Source of the DNA: Polynucleobacter sp. MWH-Spelu-300-X4
GTDB taxonomy: Bacteria > Pseudomonadota > Gammaproteobacteria > Burkholderiales > Burkholderiaceae
Direction of reading: 5' to 3'
Assembly (NCBI RefSeq): GCF_018687515.1
Contig: NZ_CP061294.1
Span: forward strand, 1,302,001 to 1,366,000
Length of the DNA stretch: 64,000 nt
In this document: one piece after another, positions 41,023 through 49,784 of the stretch
Numbering within the stretch: position 1 is the stretch's first letter
How the letters are laid out: the number at the start of each line of letters is the position of its first letter
Notes under the pieces: model-generated
The model's database searches: none
What the model was told of the DNA's origin: nothing
Seen by the model: only the letters and a program-made list of their open reading frames with translations
Translations under genes and position numbers: made by a program

Positions 41023-41807
41023 GCCAAAGCATTCGCGATAGAGCACTTAGCATTATTGAATTATTAGTCAAGCACATTGATGGATTGGCGCTTGCTGATA
41101 TTGCCACACAACTTGAAATTCCCAAGAGTGCCACACATAGAACTTTAAGCGACTTGAAAGATGCGGGCTATATCAAACAATATGGTGACGGTGGCAACTA
41201 TGCATTAACCAATAAACTTTTGTCTTTAGGACTTGAGTTCTTATCGAGAAGTGAAATTATTGATGTATGCCAACCAATCCTTGATGAACTAGCTCATGAG
41301 ACTGGCGAACTAATTCGTTTAGCGGTTTTTGATGGCATTGATCTAACTTGGGTTGCTAAAGCCCAGGGTAGAAAAATGGGTTTGAAATATGAACCGGATG
41401 TAGGCCCTAAAGTTTATTTACCAGCAACCACTAATGGCCACGCCTTCTTAGCGGCCCTTCCTGAAGAAGATGCTCTCAGGCATTTAGCTAAACAAAAGCT
41501 TTACCCTAAAGGTGAACTAGGGGTGAATGCGCCATCAACATTACAAGAAGTTTTGAAGGCCATCGCACAAGTCAGAAAGCAAGGCTATAGCCTTGCGACT
41601 GATATGTATGAAAATGGCGCTTCAGCCATTGCAGTTGTGGTGCAACGAGAAAACAAATCTACACCTATTGGCGTCGTCAGCATCTCTGGCCCAAGCGTTC
41701 GCTTAACAAAACAACGTCTTGAAGAACTCATTCCAAAACTAAAGGAAGCAGCAGAAAAGCTAGCATTGGCCAGCGTAGGCTCACGCTACTTTAACCAATC
41801 ACATTAA
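41019..41807 (+). CDS. IclR-family transcriptional regulator
   Basis: A 262-residue regulator with an N-terminal winged helix-turn-helix (ADIATQLEIPKSATHRTLSDL near residue 26) and a GAF-like effector domain with the IclR signature in the C-terminal half (GYSLATDMYENGASAIAVVVQ). It overlaps the upstream TIM-barrel gene by four bases. A palindrome of IclR type precedes this operon and a second lies in the 44.5 kb divergent promoter, so it probably regulates itself and the flanking flavoprotein operons. Its effector is unknown. Confidence 0.93.
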   Translation: MSQSIRDRALSIIELLVKHIDGLALADIATQLEIPKSATHRTLSDLKDAGYIKQYGDGGNYALTNKLLSLGLEFLSRSEIIDVCQPILDELAHETGELIRLAVFDGIDLTWVAKAQGRKMGLKYEPDVGPKVYLPATTNGHAFLAALPEEDALRHLAKQKLYPKGELGVNAPSTLQEVLKAIAQVRKQGYSLATDMYENGASAIAVVVQRENKSTPIGVVSISGPSVRLTKQRLEELIPKLKEAAEKLALASVGSRYFNQSH

Positions 41808-41905
41808 ATCTAAATTTTCTATTTATCTGCTATCTGTTGCTCTATTATTTTTTTGCTCTGCACTTCTGCTCTCATTCAATATAAGTTAATTAACTAACCT
41901 TTAAT

Positions 41906-41933
41906 AAAAAACCCGCTTAAGAGCGGGTTTTTT
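41906..41933. terminator. Bidirectional terminator between iclR-type and flavoprotein 2 genes
   Basis: AAAAAACCCGCT and AGCGGGTTTTTT form a perfect 12-base stem around TAAG between the convergent genes. Confidence 0.92.
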
Positions 41934-41953
41934 ATTTGGTAAACGCTATTCAC

Positions 41954-43669
41954 TTACAGCGGCTTGTCTAAAGAAGTTCTAGCTGCAATATAGGCAAAGG
42001 TTAGACCTGGGCCAATCGTAATACCAGGGCCAGGATAAGTGCCACCCATCACAGACTGCATATCATTACCAACAGCATACAAACCATTGATAACTGCTTT
42101 ATCTTTATTTAAGACCTGCGCTTTATCATTTGTTACTAAACCAGTAGCAGCACCAATATCACCAGGGTAAAGCTGAACCGCATAGAATGGGCCAACCTTT
42201 AACTCACCCAAACATGGGTTAGCCGTGCCTCTAGTGGCATCACCATTAAAGCGCTGGTAATCGGTTGTACCCCTATTAAATATCGGATCAACACCATCAC
42301 GCGCATATTGGTTAAATTCAGAAATTGTTTTTTCCAATACAGCGGTATCTACATTTAACTTGCCTGCCAACTCAGCAATAGTGGCACCTTCTTTAAGGTA
42401 ACCTTCTTTAATAAATGCATCAAATCCTTTGCCGCCTGGTCGAACCATACCCAAACCATATTTTTTAATAGCTTCGGCATCACACACCAAGTAAGCTGGA
42501 ATCGATGGCGTTGTTTTATTGGCTGCTTGCATAGCAACACCAAATAAATGATAAGAAGTTGACTCGTTTAAGAAACGCTCACCCTTTTGATTAACCGTCA
42601 ACATACCAGGCTTACCGCGGTCCATAATGAAATGAGGGAAGGCAGCTGTTGAACCATCTGCGCGACGTCTAATAGATACAGGCGCCCAGAATGCGTTACT
42701 CATGGCACCTTCGCCATAAGTAGCACCTTTTTTCAATACGATGTCGTGGGCAGCACCTTTGTGACCCGGCGCCGCAGGACACCAATCAGGGCTGATACCA
42801 GGAAGCATTTCTTGACGACGTGTTGGATGTCGATTAAATCCGCCACTAGCTAAGATAACTGAACGATTAACGATGATTTCTTTACGATCATCACCCTGAG
42901 AAACAATAATCGACTTCACCTGATCATTTTCAACAACAATGTCTTCCAACTTTGTTGAAACAACAATAGAAACACCCTTCTTAAGTAACGAGTAGAGTAA
43001 GCGTGCAATTAAAGCATTACCCATCACCAAACGTGTGCCACGTGAATACTTCAATCGATCAAGACCGTGACGCAAAATAATTTTTGTTGAATAAACAAAT
43101 GACTTAAATGATTTTGTTAGCTTTAATAAATGTCCGATGTCATCTCTATCCACCATCATGCCGCCTAAAACAGTGAACTCAGGAATCGGTGGACGAACAT
43201 ATTTAAAGTTTTCACCTAGCAAACGTCCGTCAAAAGAAATCGGCTCAATGGCGCGACCTCTCATCACAGAACCAGGCAAATCAGAAATATAGTCAGGGTG
43301 CGTTGGGCGAACCACATATTTAACATCGGAGTTTGCCTGGATATGCGCCACTGCTTTATAGCCATTGTTAACAAAAGCCTCTCTCATTGCTTCTGGCGCA
43401 TAAGAGCCTACTGCGGCATTTAAAAAAGTTTTAGCATCAGCAATGGTATCGGTCTTATTAACACTTAAGCCCTCAGGTGTATTAACAATCCAAGTAGTCC
43501 CCGCTGAATAGGCTGTTGTTCCACCTACATATTCTGTGCTCTCAACTAACAACACCTTAGCGCCATCAATTGCAGCAAATAAAGCAGCAGACATACCTGC
43601 ACCACCAGCACCAATCACCACCACATCAAATGCGGTTTTTTCCGGAATATTTTTTAAATTCAAAATCAT
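41954..43669 (-). CDS. KstD-like FAD-dependent ring desaturase (flavoprotein 2)
   Basis: A 571-residue paralogue of the flavoproteins at 36463 and 45643. The FAD motif VVIGAGGAGMSAALFAA starts at residue 17. The KstD-type catalytic set is present: Tyr127 in HPDYI, Tyr373 in NESTSY, and Tyr545 with Gly549 in YPGPG. The C-terminal IGPGLTFAYIAA binds FAD. It lies 21 bases downstream of a shikimate dehydrogenase homologue on the same strand, which suggests dehydrogenation of a ring ketone made by that enzyme. It is probably controlled by the IclR-type box at 44520. Confidence 0.8.
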   Translation of the reverse strand: MILNLKNIPEKTAFDVVVIGAGGAGMSAALFAAIDGAKVLLVESTEYVGGTTAYSAGTTWIVNTPEGLSVNKTDTIADAKTFLNAAVGSYAPEAMREAFVNNGYKAVAHIQANSDVKYVVRPTHPDYISDLPGSVMRGRAIEPISFDGRLLGENFKYVRPPIPEFTVLGGMMVDRDDIGHLLKLTKSFKSFVYSTKIILRHGLDRLKYSRGTRLVMGNALIARLLYSLLKKGVSIVVSTKLEDIVVENDQVKSIIVSQGDDRKEIIVNRSVILASGGFNRHPTRRQEMLPGISPDWCPAAPGHKGAAHDIVLKKGATYGEGAMSNAFWAPVSIRRRADGSTAAFPHFIMDRGKPGMLTVNQKGERFLNESTSYHLFGVAMQAANKTTPSIPAYLVCDAEAIKKYGLGMVRPGGKGFDAFIKEGYLKEGATIAELAGKLNVDTAVLEKTISEFNQYARDGVDPIFNRGTTDYQRFNGDATRGTANPCLGELKVGPFYAVQLYPGDIGAATGLVTNDKAQVLNKDKAVINGLYAVGNDMQSVMGGTYPGPGITIGPGLTFAYIAARTSLDKPL

Positions 43670-43690
43670 CGATATACCCTTAAGCTCTGA

Positions 43691-44482
43691 TTATTTTCCA
43701 ACCAAAAATTCAATCATTAAATCTTTAACACCCGCAAACATTTCTGTGCCAGTAACTGTCTGGCAACCAGCAGCTCTTGCGTTGTGAATTAGAGGCGTTA
43801 TCGCTGGCATAGTGATCACATCACCAACGAATGCTTGTTTACTCAATAGGTCAGTTTGAATAGGACAAGGATCTGTCTCCTTCATACCAATAGGCGTCGC
43901 ATTCACCACAAACTCATAGCCAGTCGGATCTGATGAACCAGCCACCACTTGACCCAACTTCAAGCTAGATAGCTTCTCAATCAACGTATCTCTTCTCACA
44001 TGATCCTCATCATGAATCGCTAAGACAGTAGCACCCTCCACTAACAATGTATGAGCAATCGCTGAACCCGCTCCCCCAGCACCTACTAATAGTGCTTTAC
44101 GTCCCTTAACATCTCCACCATTTTTCTTTGCAGCAGCGTAAAACCCTGCACCATCGCACATATCACCAAACCATTTACCATCAGGGCCACGGCGAATCAC
44201 ATTCACCGCCTTTAAAAATTGTGATCTTTCTGTCAAACCAGAGCAAACATCATAAGCAGAGAATTTATGAGGTACCGTAACAATAATGCCGTCAAAGTTT
44301 TGCGCTAATCCTGCTGAATGAACAAATTCATGGAATGCACCAGGAGCAACATGAGCAGGAATGACCAATGCATTTAAACCATTTTGCTGAAAAGTTTCGG
44401 TTACGCCCGCCGGAGATTTCACCTGAGCAATCGGATCTCCAATAATGATGTAAACCCTTGAAGCACCATTTAACTGAATCAT
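43691..44482 (-). CDS. Shikimate dehydrogenase family protein, divergent member
   Basis: A 263-residue AroE-family protein. It keeps the KSP substrate motif (IIGDPIAQVKSPAG), the catalytic Lys in TVPHKFSAYD, AVNVI and the catalytic Asp in DMCDGAGF, where biosynthetic AroE has an Asn-Thr-Asp motif. LVGAGGAGSAIAHTL leads to AIHDEDHVRRD, so the NADP-binding Asn-Arg-Thr is absent and NAD is likely. The altered substrate loop suggests a compound other than shikimate. It heads an operon with flavoprotein 2 and is divergent from the Gfo/Idh gene. Confidence 0.82.
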   Translation of the reverse strand: MIQLNGASRVYIIIGDPIAQVKSPAGVTETFQQNGLNALVIPAHVAPGAFHEFVHSAGLAQNFDGIIVTVPHKFSAYDVCSGLTERSQFLKAVNVIRRGPDGKWFGDMCDGAGFYAAAKKNGGDVKGRKALLVGAGGAGSAIAHTLLVEGATVLAIHDEDHVRRDTLIEKLSSLKLGQVVAGSSDPTGYEFVVNATPIGMKETDPCPIQTDLLSKQAFVGDVITMPAITPLIHNARAAGCQTVTGTEMFAGVKDLMIEFLVGK

Positions 44483-44519
44483 TTTTTACGCTTTCTTTAA
44501 AATTTGAATTAAATTCCAA

Positions 44520-44538
44520 ATTGGTATAGCATTCCAAT
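44520..44538. promoter_or_regulatory. Candidate IclR-type operator in divergent promoter
   Basis: ATTGGTATAGCATTCCAAT matches the TTGGAAT-N3-ATTCCAA core at 40104-40138 with one mismatch. An extra TTCCAA half-site lies just to the left (44515-44520). It sits 37 bases before the minus-strand operon and 59 before the plus-strand operon. Confidence 0.55.
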
Positions 44539-44597
44539 AATGCAATTCTGCGGCAAAAATTAACAAAAGTCAAAAATCTTTAACGGGGACAAAAAAT

Positions 44598-45629
44598 ATG
44601 AAAAAACTAGGTATTGCGGTCTTTGGAGCAGGCCTCATTGGCAAAACCCACATTACAAGGCTACTTAACTCAAAAGAAGCTTATTTAGCGGGTATTAGTG
44701 ACCCAAGCCCAGCAGGCGAGGCAATGGCCAAAGAATTAAATGTCCCCTACACCGCCAATTACCAAGATTTCATAGCTCAACATAAGCCAGCAGGTGTGAT
44801 TGTGGCCACCCCTAATGCTACCCATGTGGAAATTGGTATAGCCTGTTTAAAAGAAAAAATTCCAGCTCTAGTAGAAAAGCCCATCGCAGATACGCTCGAA
44901 GAAGCCGCCCGCCTATGCCAAGCTGAAATTGACTATAAAACACCAATTCTTGTAGGGCACCACCGTAGACATAATGCTGTTCTTAAAACAGCTAAAAAAA
45001 TTATTCAGTCCGGCCAACTAGGCAACATGATTACAGCGAACGTGATGTCTACCTTCCTAAAGCCAGATAGTTATTTTGAAATGGCATGGAGAAGACAAAA
45101 AGGCGGTGGCCCTATCCTAATTAACTTAATTCATGAAATCGACGTGCTACGTTTCTTATTTGGCGAAATTAAACAGGTTCAAGCAATTAGCAGTAATAAG
45201 CAGCGTGGCTTTGAAGTGGAAGATAGTGCTAGCGTTTTACTTAAATTTGAAAACGGTCTATTAGCGACGATTACTCAATCAGACACCGTCACATCTCCTT
45301 ACAGCTGGGATATGTCGATTGGAGAAAGTGAACACTATCCAAAGCAATCTATTAATAGTCATTTCTTAATGGGGACACACGGCACAGTGACATTACCTCA
45401 ACTAGATTTATGGTCCTATGAAGGCCCAAGGGGCTGGTTTGAAGAAATCACCCAAAAAAGAAATGCCTTACACGCCATGGATCCCTATGAAGCACAACTA
45501 AAACATTTTGTTAAAGTGATTGAAGGCACAGAAGAAACAATTTGTAGCGCGACTGAAGGCTATAAAACATTAGAAGCTACTTTAGCGGCAAAAGCTGCCG
45601 CTGATGGACAAACTATTATTCATCTCTAA
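44598..45629 (+). CDS. Gfo/Idh/MocA-family oxidoreductase
   Basis: A 343-residue NAD(P)-dependent dehydrogenase. The N-terminal Rossmann motif is VFGAGLIGKTHITRLL. The catalytic EKP motif is VEKPIADT near residue 95, GHHRRHNAVLK follows, and LINLIHEIDVLRFLFG holds the catalytic His region. Members oxidise cyclic polyols such as myo-inositol and scyllo-inositol, or sugars. It is first in a five-gene operon with flavoprotein 3, a TIM-barrel protein and two SDRs. A cyclitol-like or hydroaromatic hydroxy acid is the likely substrate class by inference. Confidence 0.85.
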   Translation: MKKLGIAVFGAGLIGKTHITRLLNSKEAYLAGISDPSPAGEAMAKELNVPYTANYQDFIAQHKPAGVIVATPNATHVEIGIACLKEKIPALVEKPIADTLEEAARLCQAEIDYKTPILVGHHRRHNAVLKTAKKIIQSGQLGNMITANVMSTFLKPDSYFEMAWRRQKGGGPILINLIHEIDVLRFLFGEIKQVQAISSNKQRGFEVEDSASVLLKFENGLLATITQSDTVTSPYSWDMSIGESEHYPKQSINSHFLMGTHGTVTLPQLDLWSYEGPRGWFEEITQKRNALHAMDPYEAQLKHFVKVIEGTEETICSATEGYKTLEATLAAKAAADGQTIIHL

Positions 45630-45642
45630 TTAAAGCACCACT

Positions 45643-47346
45643 ATGCACAATTCTGCTCAAACAATTAACTGCGACCTATTAGTCATTGGATCAGGAGCAA
45701 GCGGTTTAGCGACCGCTGTCACTGCAGCACATCTTGGCATGAAGGTAATTGTTCTAGAAAAAGAATCAGTCTTTGGCGGAACCAGCGCTTGGTCAGGTGG
45801 TTGGCTGTGGGTCCCAAGAAACCCTCTAGCAGTTGAAGCAGGCATTGTGGAAGATATCAGTGGCCCCACTGAATATCTTAAAAATGAATTAGGTGCTGGC
45901 TTTGATGAAGAAAAAGTGCGTGCATTTTTAGAAAATGCGCCAGCCATGATTGATTTCTTTCGCAGAAAAACTAGCTTGCAATTTATAGATGGTAATAAAG
46001 TTCCTGACTTTCATGGCAAGACATCTGGCTCTGTTTTAGGTGGCCGCTCTGTTTGCGCGGCACCTTTTGACGGCCGACGCTTAGGCAAGGAATTAAAAAG
46101 ATTGCGCCAACCCTTAGATGTTATTTCTTTATGGGGTATGGGCATTGCTTCTGGCAATGACATCAAACAATTCTTTAATTCAACACGCTCAATGAGCTCA
46201 TTCCTTTATGTGACACGTCGCGTATTACGCCACTTCAAAGACCTCATTACTCACGGTCAAGGTACCCAATTAGTCAATGGCAATGCATTAGTGGCTGGGT
46301 TGGCGAAATCAGCATTTGACAAGCACGTCAGCATCATCACAAGCGCATCTGTTAAACAATTAAATAAAAATGATGTCTCTATCACTGGAGCCACAGTCGA
46401 AATTAACGGCATCACTCAAATAATTCATGCAACCAAAGGTGTGGTGCTCGCATGCGGTGGATTCCCACATGACGATTTGAGAAAAAGTGTGATGTTCCCT
46501 CACGCTCCTACTGGCAAGGAGCATGTATCTGCAGCACCCAAAACAAATACAGGCGATGGCATTCGTTTAGGTGAATCTGTCGGTGCACTATTTACAAAAA
46601 CTTTGCCATCACCTGCAGGCTGGGCGCCGGTTTCGTTAGTTCCTAAAAAGAATGGTGAATTTGCACACTTCCCTCACCTCATCGAACGAGGTAAGCCCGG
46701 CATCATCGCCGTTAACGAGCAAGGCAAACGCTTTGCCAATGAGGCCAATTCTTATAACGACTTCATGGGCGACTTACTAAGAACCGCACCACATGGCGTC
46801 ACGCCCTACGCTTGGCTAATTTGCGATCACCGCTTTATTCGTCGCTGGGGCCTAGGCGCTGTTAAGCCAGCACCCATGCCTCTATGCGGACACCTCCAAT
46901 CTGGCTACCTATTTAAAGGCAAAACAATTGCTGATTTAGCAACGGCCATTGGCATCCAAGCACAAGCGCTAGAAGAAACCGTATCCACATATAACAAGTT
47001 TGCTGAACGCGGCGAAGATCCCGAATTTGGTCGTGGTGATACCCCTTATAACCGTGTAGCAGGTGATGCCGACCACACACCTAACCCATGCGTTGCCCCC
47101 ATCAAAGATGGTCCTTACTATGCCGTGAAAATTCACCCAGGCAGCTTGGGTACTTTTGCAGGTTTAGAAACAAATGCAAAAGCACAAGTTCTTGACCATA
47201 ACAAGCAAGTTATTCCCGGCCTCTTCGCTGTAGGCAACGATATGACTAGTGTGATGGCGGGACATTATCCAAGCGGTGGTATTACATTAGGCCCAGGCAT
47301 GACATTTGCCTACATTGCCGCACACAGTGCTAATAATAGAAACTAA
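45643..47346 (+). CDS. KstD-like FAD-dependent ring desaturase (flavoprotein 3)
   Basis: A 567-residue paralogue of flavoproteins 1 and 2. It has VIGSGASGLATAVTAA at residue 14, FGGTSAWSGG, and the C-terminal GITLGPGMTFAYIAA. It keeps Tyr371 in NEANSY and Tyr542/Gly546 in YPSGG, but the Tyr119 equivalent is Phe123 (VPDFHG). This difference may mark altered proton handling or another substrate. It starts 13 bases after the Gfo/Idh gene. Steroid oxidation is unlikely because no other steroid gene is near. Confidence 0.8.
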   Translation: MHNSAQTINCDLLVIGSGASGLATAVTAAHLGMKVIVLEKESVFGGTSAWSGGWLWVPRNPLAVEAGIVEDISGPTEYLKNELGAGFDEEKVRAFLENAPAMIDFFRRKTSLQFIDGNKVPDFHGKTSGSVLGGRSVCAAPFDGRRLGKELKRLRQPLDVISLWGMGIASGNDIKQFFNSTRSMSSFLYVTRRVLRHFKDLITHGQGTQLVNGNALVAGLAKSAFDKHVSIITSASVKQLNKNDVSITGATVEINGITQIIHATKGVVLACGGFPHDDLRKSVMFPHAPTGKEHVSAAPKTNTGDGIRLGESVGALFTKTLPSPAGWAPVSLVPKKNGEFAHFPHLIERGKPGIIAVNEQGKRFANEANSYNDFMGDLLRTAPHGVTPYAWLICDHRFIRRWGLGAVKPAPMPLCGHLQSGYLFKGKTIADLATAIGIQAQALEETVSTYNKFAERGEDPEFGRGDTPYNRVAGDADHTPNPCVAPIKDGPYYAVKIHPGSLGTFAGLETNAKAQVLDHNKQVIPGLFAVGNDMTSVMAGHYPSGGITLGPGMTFAYIAAHSANNRN

Positions 47347-47365
47347 AAAATTTAGAAAGTTCGCC

Positions 47366-48181
47366 ATGTCCGTTATGCCTGATTTTTCATTATCTTATTT
47401 AACAGCGCCCAAGATACACCCATCGGAGGCGCTCCGCATTGCAGCAAATACCGGATATAAAGCCATTGGCATTCGAATCTTGCCCGCGGCTCCTGGCGGC
47501 GAGTACTTTCCATTAATTGAAAATCCTCATGAATTACCAGGCATATTAAATACGATGCAAGAAACGGGTATTTCTATCTGCGACTTGGAAATGATTCGAT
47601 TAAATGCCGATTTTGATGTGGACCAATTGAAAGGTTTCTTTGAAGTTGGCGCCAAATTAAAAGCTAAACATATTCTTGTGGCTGGTGATGATCCAGACAC
47701 CTCACGCTTATCAGATGCTTATGCAAAATTATGTGAAGCTTGCGCGCCCTATGGCTTAACTGCTGATCTTGAATTTATGCCCTGGACAGAAATCAAATCT
47801 ATTAAAGATGCTTACAAGGTAATACAGGGGGCTAACAATCCTAGCAATGCTGGCATCATCATTGACTCGCTCCACTTTGCTAGATCAGATAGCGATATCA
47901 GCGATATCGCCAGGATACCGAATCATTTATTTCACTACGCTCAAATTTGCGATGCCTCAGGCACGAAGCCTGCAACGGATGTAGAGTTAATCAGTGATGC
48001 AAGAACGAATCGTTTACTTCCTGGCGAAGGCGGCATCGATTTAAAGAGCATCTTCACAAGCATTTCACCGAATATGCCCATCAGCATTGAAATCCCTAAT
48101 GCAAGACAAAGCCAAATGTCACCTACGGCATGGGCGCAATTATGTATGGATGCCACTAAAGATTTTTACAAAAAACTATGA
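47366..48181 (+). CDS. TIM-barrel (xylose-isomerase-like) protein
   Basis: A 271-residue protein paralogous to the one at 60089. Candidate metal ligands are Glu in ADLEFMPWTE, Asp in IIDSLHFAR, Gln in YAQICDASG and Glu in SIEIPNARQ, that is Glu-Asp-Gln-Glu instead of the usual His at position three. The conserved LLPGEGGIDL loop is shared with the paralogue. Function is unknown; the superfamily includes isomerases and dehydratases. The ATG at 47366 avoids overlap with the flavoprotein. Its TGA overlaps the SDR 2 start (ATGATGA). Confidence 0.78.
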   Translation: MSVMPDFSLSYLTAPKIHPSEALRIAANTGYKAIGIRILPAAPGGEYFPLIENPHELPGILNTMQETGISICDLEMIRLNADFDVDQLKGFFEVGAKLKAKHILVAGDDPDTSRLSDAYAKLCEACAPYGLTADLEFMPWTEIKSIKDAYKVIQGANNPSNAGIIIDSLHFARSDSDISDIARIPNHLFHYAQICDASGTKPATDVELISDARTNRLLPGEGGIDLKSIFTSISPNMPISIEIPNARQSQMSPTAWAQLCMDATKDFYKKL

Positions 48182-48981
48182 TGAAGACCACTCAAAAAGT
48201 TATTGTTACTGGTGCTACGGGCGGCATTGGCAAACAAATCTGCTTCACCCTTGCCGAAAAAGCGAAGGCTCATCATGAAACAATTAGCATTACCGCGATT
48301 GCCTCTAAACCTGGTGAAGCATTAGATCAATTAGTGAAAGAGCTAAAGGCATTAGGCGTTAATGCTTTTGGAGTTGCTGCAAACCTAACTGATGAAAATG
48401 AATGTATTCGTGCTACAGAAAAAAGCATCGAGCTCATGCAAGGTTTAACTGCCTATGTTTCAAACGCCGGCCTATCTCGTGCCAGCTCTCTCACTAGCAT
48501 GTCCAGCGCTGACTGGGATCTCATGTTTAATTTAAATGCGAAAGCCACTTGGCTGATGAGCAAAACAGCTTTCCCAGCCCTAAAAGAAAGCCAGGGGAGC
48601 ATTGTGGCAGTCGCATCAATGTCAGGCCTATACCCTCACCCAGGTTTAGGCGCTTACTCTGCTTCCAAGTCAGCCCTCATCATGCTTTGCAGACAAATGG
48701 CGCAAGAATGGTGTAACGAACGTATTCGCGTTAACACTGTGTCACCAGGTATGATCAGAACACCTTTAACTGAAGCTATTTATCAGGACCCCACTCTTTT
48801 GGAAAAACGTCTTTCCATTATTCCTTTAGGAAGAATTGGCCAACCACTGGATATCGCAGAAGCCGTTAGTTACCTCATTAGCCCTGCCGCCAGCTACATC
48901 ACAGGTGAAAATATCAAGGTGGATGGTGGCTTTACTGAACGATTACTCGGAACAATCCCAGGTCGCACATCAGCAAAATAA
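48178..48981 (+). CDS. Short-chain dehydrogenase/reductase (SDR 2)
   Basis: Classical SDR of 267 residues, with TGATGGIGKQI near residue 11, SNAG in place of NNAG, catalytic Ser in VASMSGLYPHPGLGAYSASK with Tyr-x-x-x-Lys, and SPGMIRTPL. It overlaps the TIM-barrel gene by four bases and so is translationally coupled. It resembles SDR 1 in the SPGMIRT-L and IGEPLDIA/IGQPLDIA stretches, so both may handle similar ring alcohols. The substrate is unknown. The ATG directly after the first (48181) is an alternative start. Confidence 0.85.
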   Translation: MMKTTQKVIVTGATGGIGKQICFTLAEKAKAHHETISITAIASKPGEALDQLVKELKALGVNAFGVAANLTDENECIRATEKSIELMQGLTAYVSNAGLSRASSLTSMSSADWDLMFNLNAKATWLMSKTAFPALKESQGSIVAVASMSGLYPHPGLGAYSASKSALIMLCRQMAQEWCNERIRVNTVSPGMIRTPLTEAIYQDPTLLEKRLSIIPLGRIGQPLDIAEAVSYLISPAASYITGENIKVDGGFTERLLGTIPGRTSAK

Positions 48982-48999
48982 TTAGAATTTATTCAATCC

Positions 49000-49743
49000 A
49001 TGTCTAATAACATTCAATTTAATTTTAGTAACAAAACTGCTCTCATTACTGGTGGCACTTCCGGAATTGGTGCGGCCACTGCTCTTGCTTTTAAAAAAGC
49101 AGGCGCTCACGTTATCGTTACAGGTTTAACTGCCGAAGAAATTGAATCTGCCAAAAATAATCCTGATTTTTCTGACATCGAAATACATCAGCTCAATGTG
49201 ACCGATAGCGCTGCCATTCAAGCGCTTGCAGGAAAAATTACTTCTCTAGATTATTTAGTCCATTGTGCCGGCATGATTTTGCGTGATGCGGAGCACGAAC
49301 CCGACAACTTTGACAAAGTATTAAATGTTAATGTGTCAGGCGGCATGCGCGTCACACATGCGTTCAAACCTCTATTAGCTCAAAATAAAGGGGCCATTGT
49401 TTTTATTGGCTCGATCATGTCAATTTTTGGCGGCCCCAAGCAACCTGCCTATTCGGCATCTAAAGGGGCCATCAAAAATTTAGCCATGTCTTTAGGCGCT
49501 GCTTATGCTTCTGAAGGTATTCGAGTTAATGCGATTGCGCCAGGTTTTGTGATGACCAATCTATCTAAAGGCGCCCGCGACAATCAGACACGCAATCAGG
49601 AAATTCTATCCAGGACGCCCATGGCGCGCTGGGCAGACACTTCTGAAATAGCTGATCCGATCCTTTTCCTATGCTCTGACGCTGCTCGATATATGACGGG
49701 AACTCTTTTAATTGTAGATGGTGGCTATAGCAGCCAAGGCTAA
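49000..49743 (+). CDS. Short-chain dehydrogenase/reductase (SDR 3)
   Basis: SDR of 247 residues, the last gene of the operon that begins at 44598. Motifs are TGGTSGIGAATAL near residue 15, HCAGM in place of NNAG, catalytic Ser in FIGSIMSIFGGPKQPAYSASK with Tyr-x-x-x-Lys, and IAPGFVMTNLS. No Asp or Arg after strand 2 is clear enough to call the cofactor (VTGLTAEEI). A role in oxidising or reducing a ring hydroxyl is inferred from context only. No clear terminator follows before the convergent EamA gene. Confidence 0.85.
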   Translation: MSNNIQFNFSNKTALITGGTSGIGAATALAFKKAGAHVIVTGLTAEEIESAKNNPDFSDIEIHQLNVTDSAAIQALAGKITSLDYLVHCAGMILRDAEHEPDNFDKVLNVNVSGGMRVTHAFKPLLAQNKGAIVFIGSIMSIFGGPKQPAYSASKGAIKNLAMSLGAAYASEGIRVNAIAPGFVMTNLSKGARDNQTRNQEILSRTPMARWADTSEIADPILFLCSDAARYMTGTLLIVDGGYSSQG

Positions 49744-49784
49744 CCGTTGTTGGCGCTCATTGATGATACCCACCTATTGAGTGG

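Noticed and set aside
41808..41905. Possible small gene after the IclR gene
   Set aside because: The stretch has no start with a ribosome site and a plausible frame; it looks like a 3' untranslated region before the terminator.
36463..47346. Steroid degradation cluster
   Set aside because: The three flavoproteins resemble KstD, but there is no 9-alpha-hydroxylase, HsaC-type dioxygenase, side-chain beta-oxidation set or Mce transporter in the window. The surroundings are aromatic and hydroaromatic acid genes.
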